From positions 23,655,995 to 23,719,994 of the forward strand of contig NC_031776.1 in NCBI RefSeq assembly GCF_001522545.3: a stretch of 64,000 nt of DNA. Direction: 5' to 3'. Below, one piece after another: positions 26,301 through 39,000 of this stretch; position 1 is the stretch's first letter, and each line of letters begins with the position of its first letter. Source of the DNA: Parus major. Its lineage: Eukaryota > Chordata > Aves > Passeriformes > Paridae. A program made the position numbers and the translations under genes. The notes beneath the pieces are model-generated. The model did not search any database, was not told the DNA's origin, and saw only the letters and a program-made list of their open reading frames with translations.

Positions 26301-29300
26301 AGAGCTGATGCTTGTTTGCCAGCAGGGATGGAAAGGGAACTTCAGTGGTACGGAAACGACAGTGTTTGAAAACACAGTTGAAGTGTTTACTCTTTTGTTT
26401 GTATTTTGTTGGGTTTTTTTTCCTTTGTACTACTACTTTGTACTACTTGGCTTGATTGCACATTTTATCAGGCCAGAAACAATAACATGTGACTTAACCA
26501 ACTCAGTTCTGGGTTGGATGGTATTTGCAGAGTGAAACAGCAATTCTTCCTTTTGGTTTTACTTGGAATGGTGCTAGCAACAGATGTAAACTTATACCTA
26601 GGAGATGTAAAGACTGACATTTGAAGAAAATGTAGATCTCTGCATCTTTTTATTTAACAGACATGCTGGTCTTGTAGCTCTCCAGTACCACTGTAGGTGA
26701 AGTTAACTATTCCTGTAAGTTGTTACAAATTGTTAAGTCTTGATCCTGCCAGCTCTGTGAGTCTTGAGTGTGGAAGGACCAACCTTATTTCCATTCTTGC
26801 TTCTTCAGTCATTGTGGAGAAAAAATGGGCAAAACCTTGAGGGGAAAAAAAGAGTATGTTTTCTACAAATACAGGAAATTCCTTTCCTGGAATTTGAATG
26901 TTCAGCTGATTAATTTGGAATTTTCAGGCAGTAAAGTGTTGTCTTGGAGAACTACTCTTTTTCCCCACCATGAGTGCAACGTGAACCCTTGGTCCAAGAG
27001 TTGAGTCTGACACGCAAGGCACAAAAGGGGTTTGAGTTATTGTACTGAGGGACAGCATATTTCAAAGGTTGCTTGAAAATATGGTTTTGAAAAAATTCTG
27101 TTGAGAGAGATGGCAGTTTCTGTAAGAGGAACAGTGCTCAAGGAGAGTGTAAAATCATTCAGACAGAGAAATACACTTGGGTTCTGTACTGAAACACTCC
27201 TAAAGGTACAGTTTCCTCAGCAGAGGATTGAAATGGCTATTCTTCAGCATATTAAACCGACCTCTGCAGCAGAAGGATACTAGGGATTTTTCTTTTTTTT
27301 TTGTCTGTTTAGACTGGACAAATATTGTGAAAGGCCAAGCTTAACTGTGTGTTAATAAACTTGAGCTATTACAAGTGCTCACTCTGATAATGTTTCCTAC
27401 ATCATGCATGCAGACAGTATGATTATTTATTAGTATCTGCAGTGTGATTGCATTATGTATTGCCAAAAAAGGCCATTCCCTATTCTGAAACAATTCCAAT
27501 ATAAATATTGGACAGTCTCAGTTAATAAAGATAATTCTGGTTTGTTTCAGTAAAACTGTATTCCAAAAGACTTAAAAGGGTTTTCAGATATTTTTGCAAT
27601 AGTTTAATATGGATTGTTTTGTATGCAAAGGTGCAGGACTGTTTTTGAACAGTAATATTTTTGTCAAAATAGCTGAAGAAAATGGAAAAGAGATGGTCTT
27701 TCTTTGGAGAGGAAGAACAGTTTATATGCAGGGCTGTGAGGGTGGGGTTTGGAGACCTGACTGTGGTGGGAGTCAGAAGGTCAGAGGGGTGACGTGATCC
27801 ATCAATCACAGAGCTCTGGAATGGTGTGCTGCACCCAATTGCTCATGGTCTGGGACTTCTCTGTGAATGGATATCAGAGTCAGTTGCCAGACTAGAACTT
27901 TTTGCCAAGCTGGAGGGTTTTGCTCTCCTTATTCCATGACCCTTGGTGGCCATAAATAATTCAGGGAGGAAGTGTGTGTTTTCAGGGCTGGATGCCCTTA
28001 CCATGAGGCTGTGGATATAGTAGGTTAAAAGAGCTGCTTTGTCATGCTGGATGAAGGTGACTTAGAGCTGGAGTGTTTTAGCTGGAATGTCTTCTGAGCT
28101 GACAGTCCCAAGTCCCCAGCTGAGGCCTTAATGTTTGCGGAGGCTCTTTGGGGAGCACTTTGTGGTGATTTTCCTCTCCAAAACCAGTGTGGCCCAGATT
28201 CTTAACAAGTGCTCTGGCAAAGAAGCAGATGGACTTAACACTCATTGACCGCTGAGGACTTGCCTTATCAAGCCTGGTTCTCTAATTTGCTGTTCCTTGT
28301 CCTTCAGCTCTGCTGAAGAAAAAGCAGTCCTCTTGGGTGAAAAGGAGAAGAGCTGTTCAAAAGCTGCTAGGGAAGAATCAAGAGTTGATCATCTGTTGAT
28401 CCATATGTTCACACTTCAATGGGACAAACCACATTCTGTAATTCAACCTGGCCCTGGAGGGCACTGTTCTAAATCCCCCATGGCTGATCCCTTGCAGCTA
28501 TCGCCTTCCAGCGCAGGGAATTCCAATGGCTCATCCAAACAACTGTGTCTTTCCTTTGCCCCATGGTGCATGCCACGTGTTCCAAATCTTTTGTGCATTT
28601 GAGAAGCTCTCATTGTTCAGCAAGGTGGTTGTGAACCCATGAAGAAGCTTTACTGGCCTCTTAAAGGCTCTGTGTCCAGCCTGTCCCTTCTGGAGTCCCC
28701 CTCTAGTGTTGTTTTGCCTTATAAGAGCTCTTTGGCTCCTCTCCCTCCTAGCATGCACCTGCTCCTTTATCTCTTTCTCCAGCTCAGTCATGGCCTCAAA
28801 TGCCTTTTATGTTTTTTCCAGATTTGGTTGCTTCATTTTGCATCAGGGCCAGTGTAAAAATAAAAATACCTCTTGCAAAAGTATCAGCATTTAAAATGAG
28901 TGTTGCAGAGGGGGAGGAAGAGGAATTGAGAAGGGGAATTTGTGCAAACAACACTATTTATACAATCTATTCCTCTTGCTAGTGTTACTGTTGGCTATAG
29001 ATAGGGTTTAATTAAGCTATGTTAAATGCCTACCCAAGTAATAGACGTTGATGTTGTTGAAGTCCTGTTGCCTGGAATGTCACATTGATGCCAACTGAAT
29101 TAAATGATGCCATTTGGCTTTATTAACTACAGAGCTATGATGTAGTTACTGTCTAGCTCCACAGTTGTGCCACTTTTTTTGGTCTCTGACTGGTGTCTGC
29201 TTAAGGCTGGGGCAGACAGAAGGGAGGGTGGAAATTTACCTTCTTTCTCAAGACTGAAATTTCCTCCTTCTTTATTTACAGGGCATTGATAAATACATAT

Positions 29301-32300
29301 TCTCTCCAATTTCTGCTTTGTTGAACAGCATGAACTTGGGAATGCAGCATTTTTAGTTGCATTTTAGCTACCTAATTTTAAATGCTAATTTTAGCATTTT
29401 AGCTGTCTGCTTTGAATAAGAGTAGAAAAAAAGTGGAAAAGTAGAAAAAAATTGCCCCCAAAGTTATGAATTAGGCATACAACTGGATATGGTTAAGATG
29501 GCCAGGTGTCACCAGCACACCTGAGAGCTGAGAGGTCGTGGTCTGTCTCTGGGGCAGTTATGTGGCAGAGTGTTGGTGGAGGGGTACCTATGTGCAGTTT
29601 GTGCACCCAGACTTGACAGACTGAGGCTGACCTGTGTCTCCTGGTGAAGCTGTGTTTTCAGCACCTCAGGAACTGGGCCATCTGCTTAAGGTGTCAAGAT
29701 TAAAACATTCAAAGTCTGAAAACTCTGGCTTAAGCTCTTAAAATTCTTAATCTCCCACACTTCTTGATGCAGGTGCCTGCTTGTGACATTGGTAGGTTCT
29801 GGTGGGAGAAGTGACCACTTCTGAATGGTTATTTTGCTGCCCTGTCTTCTGCTCTATGCAGCTGCTGCTGGAGCACTTTCTTTGTCTCTCCATCCCCCTG
29901 CCTTAGATAAAGTCTTCTCTTTACAGACTGAAGTTTAAACTGACCCAGCTATTCCTGCTGAGGCAGCTGCTTCACATCACTCTTAAACCACCTCTACCAC
30001 TGAGATGTGTCATCTCTAGCTGTACCTCTTCCTCTCTTCTGGGGGGGACTAGAGGGAAACAAAAAGTGTGGGAACAGGGAAAAGACTAGCAATCCACAGG
30101 GCAGTGGGATGGTTCCTGAGCTGGGGCATTGGCCTCTGTCCCAGCTCAGCTCAACTAGATGTGTAGCTATTAACCAGCTTCTTAATTTTATGTTCTCTTT
30201 AGCTTATATTTTGACACTCTGAAACCCCTGACTGAAGGCTATAAAATAGGTGAGGAAAAAGTTGGAAATAAAGTTTAAATCACATTTGCCAGGATTTGTT
30301 TTTATTCTGAAAAGGGTGGTGAAAAAGCAAGACATTTTCATGTCCTTAAAGATAAATTTGGGGGGGGAGGGAGAGTGAAGAGTAAAGGGTAGAAGAGGGA
30401 AATATCTATGCTTTCTTTTTGACTGCTAAAATCTGTAAAGAAAAGGAAAAGATAAATAAATAAAAACTTTTTTTTTTTTTTTTCCTAATAAGCTTTTCTT
30501 TAGCAAGGCAAGCTCATGCATTTATAGAAGGGAGAAAAAAAGTCCACTAAATAACACAGTGAGTTAGACCTGGAGGGAAGATGACGTATCAGTTGAATAA
30601 TTGGGGATGGGTGGGAACATAGATATATTTAAGAAAGAAAAAAGCAAGAAATAATTCTTGTTTCAGTTTGTTATATAATGTTGGTTTTAACTGAGAACCA
30701 ACCCTTGAATTTGTGCTGGAGTACAAACATAGTGCTTGGGCTATACCTACAGGGCAGACATAATGCAAAATGACCTAAAGATATGAGAGAGAGAGGAGTA
30801 ACATAACAAAATGAATCAACTAATGTAGGAGGAGCCTTTAGAAAGAACCTGCTTTTGAAGGTGCTTGGATGGCCTCGGGGTAGGCAGACACTGAACTGCA
30901 TTGCAAGTGTGTGAGCGTGGCACAGTGTGACTGCAGGGACCAAGCATCCTGCCAGGAAGGAAGGGAACTGCTTTTCCATGCTGTCTGTCACAGCTCCACT
31001 CCTGCTATAGCATCACTTAATTTAGACCTGACTGACGATAGGAGCTAAACTGCAAAAACAGTGGGTGAAGAGGGAGGGAGGAACAACCTAAAGTGTTGAA
31101 CATAGTGAAGGGACTAAAATCTTCATATAAAAAAATCCTGTAATGTCAGGATTTGTGTCAGTGCTAGATGCTCACCAGAGGCCCCAGCCAGTTTACCCTC
31201 TCGAGGCTTGTCTTGTTTCTAAGTGCCCTCTGTGGAAGAGGAGATGCTTGGTTTGAGTCTGTGTTTATAAAAGAACCTTTAATCTTAACTGATTGGCCAC
31301 GTGCAAAGAGTGTTTGCAAAACATCCGGAGAGCCGGGGATTTATTTGTAGCTTTCTGTAAACATGCTGTAGATTGCTTTGAGGAAAATAACTCTTGCATC
31401 CTGGAGGTCTGTTCTTGTGTTTTCATAAGCTGTCAGTATGGCTGTCTTCTGGAGAAAAGTGGTCCTTATAAAGGCTGCTATTGGACATATAGAAGGTGCA
31501 TTAATTTTCTCTTAAAACAGTGAATACAGACTTTTAAGAGAAATCTTTGCTTCTATACAGATTTCAGTTTAGGTCAAACTATTCACCTATTTCCAAGGCT
31601 GGCTTTTTGTTGCAGTGCTGTTGGGCCTGTCTTTCACTTGTACTGGCCTTTTTGTTGTTGTTAGAGCAGTTTCAGAGGTTAGTGCTATATCTCAGTCATT
31701 TCTGAAAGTCACTTGAGTGATTTTTATGTAAGAAGCCACATCCTTAATGCTAGTGTCCTAACCTAATTAGTTTTGGTTTGTTTTTAATGTTAAGTGGCAG
31801 TAAATATAAATTTTTACTGTTGGATGAAAACCATTGTTTTTATCTTTGGTTGTTGAATTCACTGAGTCTGAGCTCCTCAGGCTGGCAGGAATGGGTGAAA
31901 AACCTGTCCCCCTTCCAGACTGTTCATGCATGTGGTGAGCTGACTGAGACCTGCTGCCCAGAAGGGGAATGAGGGATGAGGATACAGTGGCACTGATTAA
32001 TGAAATCTAACTGGCTCTTTTCCTGGGACAAACCAGAGAATTAAATGACGTTACAGTTCCTTGCCACCTTAATTTCAAGGTGTTTGATAGGTGCTAATAG
32101 CAGCTTTCTGTTTCTGCTGGTTCATGGTGCACCAGTTTGGTTTCTCCTGCAATGGGTGCCAGAGCCTCCTTTTCAGCTCCTGCTCCAAGGTCAGTGGTGC
32201 CAGGGAGTCAGCAAAGCAGATTGTTGTGATGGGGAAGAGTCCCAGCGTCCTTGGTGTTCCAATGCACTGACTTTTTGGCAACTTCTGTATAGTATGGATG

Positions 32301-34515
32301 CTAATAACAACTTACCAGGTAAGGAGGGGAAAATAGTGCTTCTAGCTCTTTTCAAGATGATAGTCTTTCACACAGACAGAAATTATTCATCCAGTGTCAC
32401 TCTTAAATTAGGTGAGATGTCATCCAGGGTGGTAGGAGGAAGGGAGGGAACACTTTGATTTAGGACTGCAGTAAGTTGCTGTCTAGCCAGGTGTATTTGA
32501 GTATGCCAGGAGACTCAGCAAAAGTGCCTTTTCTGCAGTAGTCACATCCTGTTCTGGGGACTCCTCTCCATAAATTGATTATTTGGAGGCTCTGGAGCAT
32601 AATATTCCCAGTCATGTTACCTGCAGGGTCACCATGCCCTCTAACACAGCTTGCAGACAAGAGAGTGGATTTGCCCTGTGTTATGTGTTTAAAGAGCATT
32701 ACTCTGATTATCCAGGAGGGTGGATTAATGGGAGTTAATAGATACTTGAGGAAGGAAGGAAGGGAGAGGTGCTCAGGAGGTGAATTTGAGCTGGCAGACT
32801 TGTTAGCAAAACAGTGCAGTCTGCTTGGGAAAAAGTCAACCAGAGAAGCAGCTCTAGGGAGCTGATCTGCCCTGAAGAACTTGAGGGAACAGTAAGGTGC
32901 TTGTGTGGGAAGCTGGGTCATTAAAACTGTCACTAGTGAGTTGTAGTGATGTTTGAGGCACCCAGTACAGTCTCCTGGAATAAAACAGAAGGAAAATAAA
33001 AGATCCTTCTGTCCTGAAAAAACTTGGTAGCTAAACTGGAATTGCTCTAAAACCTCTGTTTCCTATTTCCAGCCCTCTCCCATGGTGTAAGGAGCAGAGT
33101 CCTACTTGGGGGGACACTGGGATCTCAAATGGGGGGCAGCTGGATGCTACACAGAGCCAGATCTCTGCCACCCGTGAGTGGGCAGGGCTGGTGGGGAGCT
33201 GCCCGTCTCTGGGGTGGACAGAGGAGGGAGGCCCTGTGGCAGAAGGGGCTGAAGGAGTCACCTGGCCATCAGAAACCTTTTGATGTTCAGTGTCTGAGAG
33301 CAGCACACTGTGTTGGGAGTTGCACAGGCTGCTTGGGGAAGGGAATGGAAATGTTCTCCTTGTCACAAGAGAAGATCTGATTGTGTAAAATGAACAAATG
33401 TGTTTTAGGGAGAGGAATAGAAAAAGAGGGTCCAACTGCACCAGGGGTAATGAAGAACAGGAGAGAATGAGGGCTGGAATGGGGCTTCCAGGGGAGGAAA
33501 TGAGGCTTTTTTCTTTAGGGGAAGTGTCACTAGTGCCAGCTCTTATCTAAAGAAGTGCTACTTTAGAAGGACAGGAAAGAAAGGGATTGCCTAAGAAATC
33601 CCTAGAGCGTGATGGTCTGCCTTGTTTTTCTGCAGCAGGTGTTGGTGAGGGCTGAGTTCTGCTCTTGAACAGGTTCTCACCACCACTGCTGCCCTTGGCA
33701 GAGGCTGCCTGTGCAGTGTCCCCCGTGCCTGTCCTCACAGCCCTGTAGACACAGATGCTGAGCTCCACAGTCAGCAAGGAGCAGCAGCACAGTTTGGTTG
33801 CCTGGGTGAGTTAAGGTTTCACCATCATGAATGGAGGAGCTGTGAATGAAAACCAGGATGGGACAGTGGAGTGGCAGGCCTTGGTAATAAAGGCCTCCTT
33901 GAGAGCCTGCAGTGTCTGCCTGCCAGCCTGCAGTGGTGGGCTGTGGGAAGGAAAGGGACAGCTGACCTCTCTGCTGAGGGAGGAACCCTGCAGCACATTC
34001 TTCGAGCCCAGGGATGGCGTGGGCCCGAAGCCAGTCATGCTGTAGGTATGGAACGGTATCAGAAGCCTCAATGGATATTTTTAGCCAGAATGAGTAGGGG
34101 CAAGGGTTGAAGGGGCCAGAAAAATATGAACTATTCCTGCATTTTCAGTCTCCTGATGCTGAGGAACCAGGTGTCCTTTTTAAGGGATGACTAATTCCGT
34201 TTCATGGAACGAAGAACAGAAAGAAAAGCATTTTTTTTTCCTCATCAGATGAAACAAGTACTTGTTTTTAGAGGTGAATTTGTCATGTTTGGAGCCTGCT
34301 GCCTTTAGAGCTTCCTCCTCTGTTCTTCCTTGAGCTGTTAGTGGATCTGTGGCACTAAGACATGTCTTTGTAACATAAACATCAGCTCCCTCCCACATGG
34401 AAAATCAAAAGACTTGAGTGATGTCCCTTTCTTTTTTAAAAAAGTAGGGTTGGAGTTGGAGGGAAGGCTGTTCAAGCAGAGAGCATCATTCATTTGCTCT
34501 GGTCTGTTACTGTAG
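20337..34515 (+). other. BIN1: BIN1 intron 1, middle part
   Basis: About 14 kb of intron without recognisable exons or interspersed repeats. Homopolymer tracts include A17 at 21090-21106, T-rich stretches near 25465-25510 and T16 at 30468-30483; a short AAAG run is at about 22317-22331. The scattered open frames (up to about 157 codons, minus 32460-32933) look random in composition and lack motifs. Confidence 0.75.
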
Positions 34516-36090
34516 GGCTGGTTATCAGTGCTGGGCTGTGCATAAGTCCTCAGTCCTTCCTGTTCCCTCCCTAACCTGACCCCTCCCATTCTTCCTCCCA
34601 TCCCTAAGATTTTTTTCTGTGATGAAGCTATAGGGGAAGATGCAAAAATAGGAAACCTGGGGTCTGAAAGATGTGCAGACTCCTGTGCCGTGCTTAAAGC
34701 ACTCCCTTGTAAGGAGTCTCTGGATGGTGGGAGATTAAAATGTGGAAAGGAGGGTGTATTGAGACAACAAACTCTTCTTTAATTTCTTCCTTCTGCTGCT
34801 GCCTCCCTTGGTTTTCTGACTGTTGTAACCTTCTGATGATATTTTTATTCACAGGGTATTTTCTCCAGTAATCATGGTAGCCCCGCTATTCTAACCCCAT
34901 GTGCATGTACCAACCCAGACAGAGTTTTAGTGTGTTATCCTGAAACTGTGGCCAGGATAAGCAGGGATGCTCCTTTTTACAGCTATGGCCAAGTTACTTG
35001 TTCTCTAGAGGTCTCATTCTGACATCTTCAAATAATGAAGAGGAAGTGGTTCTATGTTGTGGTGGAAAAAAGTCTTTGAACACACGTGTGTGCCGAACCT
35101 TCTCACGTAGCCTGTTCTCCTGCTGGCAGTGCTGCTGTCATGTGGGTGAGACTGCCCTGCTCTCTGTAGCAGAAATGTACTGGGTTTGTGTTGTCTGTGC
35201 TGGTGAAGATTGGCAGAGACAGACTGCCTGCTTTCAGTGAGCATCTTTGGTTTATTTGTGTCCCTGCTCTGAAGTCAGAGATGAGAAAGAAAGTGTTTTG
35301 TGCTTGCACTGGGGCAGTACCAGTGCTGTTGTGTGATGTGCTTGTTTCTTTTGATACAGAAGAAGGTTCTGTGTGTGTTTCAGAGGAAGATGTCCAAGCA
35401 TTTTACACTCGGCTGCAGGTGCATGTGGAAAAAATAGCTGCAGCTGGATCCTCCCCTTCAGAAGAAACTGATGATCAGCTCTGATTCTGCATTTATTTCT
35501 TCCTTTCATCTGCTTAGCTAAGCACCTAAGGCCTAGATAACATCAGCTCTGCATCATTCAAGTTCCTACTTCCAGTCCCACCTTCCTTTGGATCCCCCAC
35601 GGTAATCCCCAGCCATCTCTGCCCCTGGCAGACAGCCAAGGGCTTAAGGCTCAGATACCCTCCTCAGCTCCTGAGAAGGGCTTTCCCCACAGAGATCCAA
35701 GGGGAGCCCTGGGAGCCCGGTCCTGTTCCCAGCTCCTTTTCCATGTCACAAAGGGTGCCCCTGCTCCAACTGTGTTTTCGTGCTCTTGGAGAACCTGAAG
35801 CTGTCACATCAAACACCTCCTCAGAGCTTTGTGTCTTCTAATCATTTACTAGTCAAAACACAGCCAACCCTTCCTCTTCTAAGTTAAGACTTCTTTCTCA
35901 GGATCTGTGGTGTTCCACAGTAATATCTATTTAGTTATTATTCTAGGTCTTCCTTGTACTATTTTTTTCTTTCTCTTCTCATCGTCTTTAGCCTTTGCCT
36001 ATGGCAGCTGTGCAATCAGACCAGAATCCAGATGAAGCTGCCTCTTTGAACCTAGCCTGCATTTAATAAAAGGGCTCTGGTTCTTACTGG
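34516..36090 (+). other. Possible nested terminal exons or gene relic in BIN1 intron 1
   Basis: Four successive + strand open stretches lie close together: 34516-34782, 34858-35019, 34998-35240 and 35188-35484. Acceptor-like sites occur at 34853-34854 (ttttattcacag) and 35358-35359 (tttcttttgatacag). The last stretch ends in an acidic tail (SSPSEETDDQL, then TGA at 35482-35484). It is followed by about 580 bp of C-rich, frame-poor sequence to an AATAAA at 36065-36070, as expected of a 3' UTR. I do not recognise the protein. It could be the 3' end of a nested gene, a decayed gene copy, an unrecognised LTR (the AATAAA-containing right end would fit), or chance open frames. Confidence 0.2.
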
Positions 36091-39000
36091 GGAAATGACA
36101 TTACTGGGTGCATTGGCTATTCTTTCATTCAAAAGTTTAATTAGTGATTTGGGCAATATAGAGTCATTTTAAGCTCTTAACTTCTTTCCAAAGTACATCC
36201 TGACAGCAGCTACCACAGTTGCAGAATGTTCTCATCAGCCTGAGAAACTGTCTGAAAAAGCTGCATAATTCTAAAAACTTTTTAGATGTAAGAATAATTC
36301 TGCACTAATTTAGATGATACCTCTTTAAAAATCTGATAATAATGAAGTCTCAGAAACGCAGTGCTCTGTTTCTTGGAAGGTTTGTCCTGCGTGGCTAACA
36401 AAACCTACCCCAGAAATGACATGAACTGTAAAGATATGTGGTAAAGTTGGTTTGGAGCTTTGCCATTAGAGTTTTATCTCCATGATATTGGGTCATACTC
36501 TGTGTGGCTTAGAACAGTAGATTCACACTTTTTTTATTTTACACACTTGAATCTCAGTGAGAACTTCAAATCTTATAGAATGTGTGAATATTGAGGTTTG
36601 GAAATTACTCCTAGTGAGCAAAGCCAAAGTTTTCAGTCAATTAACTGGTTCCTAAACCACTGAATTTGAATGTGTTTGTCTCAATATCTCTATCTTCCTA
36701 TAATTAAGAGTTTAAAAAAATTTGAAATGCTGAGACCAGAATTCAACATCTTATCTTGAAAAATAAAAAGGCTTGGCAGTGATTCTCCCTCTTTAGGAAT
36801 GGGTGGGAAATTTTTAGTGTTGAAATACAAGTTTATACAAGTTTAGCAAGTCTGAAGCTTGTTGTTTTCCAGATAGAAGCAGGAGACATTCTGCTGAAAT
36901 AGCCCAGCCTTTCTAGTCCTTTAGCCCAAAATCCCCACTAACTGGTGTGACAGTGAAAACAACGACCCAACAATTTACGAGAGGGTCTAAGTGCAGCAGT
37001 GCTACTTGGAAAATCAATTCCACCCCTTGTGAGCCAGGCTGGGAAACCATTGGTTACTTTCAACCCAACCTGTATTGCTATTTTTAATTGAAGTTTATTT
37101 CTCAATCCTGTTTCAGCATTAAGCCCTTGTATTCTTGGGCTAGCACAAGGAGGGACAGTGATACAGAGGAAGGAGAGAGAGTGGGAAATGAGGCTTTTTG
37201 AGTATTGGGAAAGCTTTTAAGTATTCATGACCTCTGCAAACTCTGTGCTTTGGGAATTTCTCCAGTCTAAGGCGATTTTCTTTCCATCCCCTGAGCAGGA
37301 TAGTTCCATTGTGGAGATGAGGATGGAGGGGATGCTGTATACATCTGCGCTGGAGAATGTACTTCAAAGGAGGGTCCTATTGTTTCTTGCATGAGATGGA
37401 TTAAAGCAGAACTTTGACCCTGGAAACTGCTACCATCAGGTCTCTCAGAAGTGATTAGGTGGCAGTATTTATGAATGTTTTGTATATTTAAGCTGTCTAC
37501 AGAAAATGGATCCCATGTCTCATATCCAGTGCCTGAATGTTTTTAGGGTGGTATTTTTCTTAAAAGCCAGGTCCCTTTGATATGCAGCTCCCCCAGTGCA
37601 AGTCAGAGGTGCACAGAAGGTAGGAACAGCCCAGCCTATTCTTTCCTGCCCCATCCTGTTTCCCAGCGCTGCTGGAATCGATCCCTGTTGATTCTGGCAC
37701 AGTTGTGCGAAAGCCACCAGGGGACAAAGGCTCCTTTTGTTGGGAGCTGCAGCCGGGGCATGGACGTGCTTCTCAGCACTTGCCTCTTGCTGGGGCATCA
37801 CGCAGCGGTTTCAGTGTGATTTCAGAGCCTTCTGGCATACCTCTGTGTCTTAACTTGGAGTTGCCACACTGACCTGAGAGTGTTTCCTGTTGTTATGTTC
37901 TGTGAGAGGAGAAAAGGCATGAGTGAGGTCGAGGTTTGCACAGGAGGAAGCTGAATATTGGGTGAGCGTGACCCTTTGTGGCAGGTAACAAAACAGTGAA
38001 TCGACAGCGACAAATAGATGTTGTTCCCTGTTCCCTTCTACCTTCACTCTTGAAGATACTTTATGCAGCTAATCTCACTTGTGTGCGGTTTTGGGGTTTT
38101 GTTTTTCCTAAGCCCTCTCTTTGTTCAGTACTGTTTTCACTATTAAAACTCTGCAGGCTGCACATCATCGAAACTGAAGTGTGGTGGTTGGTGGGGAGAG
38201 GTGTTGGAGGAGCAGGCTGGGACTCCAGGAGCGAGCTGGGGAACACCCACCTGTTAGAAGTTCTCCTCCCTTCTCATGTTTCTGTTCCCCTCCATGGGAG
38301 CACTCCAGTTCCTGTCCTTGCTTGGCTGTGGTCACACAGAGCTGTTTAAGGAGTGGGAAGTGAAACCTGTGACAGGATAGGATCCAGCAGGGAGGTTTTG
38401 TTCTGTGCCCATGACCGATGAGGAAGAGTCAACAGAGCACCTCCCTTGCCAGTGAGAGCTCAGAAGCTCATGTTTGATCTTTGAAACAGTGTCCCATGCC
38501 TGTGAGGCATCTGCAGCATTGTCCAGTGTGGTGGGGAATGGAGCAGCTGCTGACAGCAGCCTCAGTGCCTGCCCTCATTCTTGCAGGTGGTAGCAGAAGT
38601 ATTTTAGGTGATGGCACTTGCCTCATGGGAACAAAGGCACAGAGATGTGTGCACATGCCATTTGTGTTTTCCTGAGCTACCAGCACGGATAGCTGCAGCC
38701 ATGAAACGCTGGTTGCTGTCATGACTCATTTTTATTAAAACCATGCTGAGCCAAAATTAGTGTGTAGGAGCTGCCCAGGAGGCTGGTGTGACTGTGCTGG
38801 AAGGACACCCGTGTGAGCCAGCTGACACTGACGCCTGCAGCACCGAGGGCTGAGGTGCAGTGGCCACAGCCATGACACTGGTGTAGCTGTAGCTGAATGC
38901 TGCTGAATGTGGCTGAGGTAGGAGCCGTACTGGATGTTGTGTTGTGTTAGTCTTAATGAGGTGCTTGTTCTTTTGTCAGACACACCAGGTACTGGCTCCT

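Noticed and set aside
32460..32933. Minus-strand 157-codon open frame
   Set aside because: No recognisable domain, no splice or poly(A) context, and a plus-strand frame of similar quality overlaps it.
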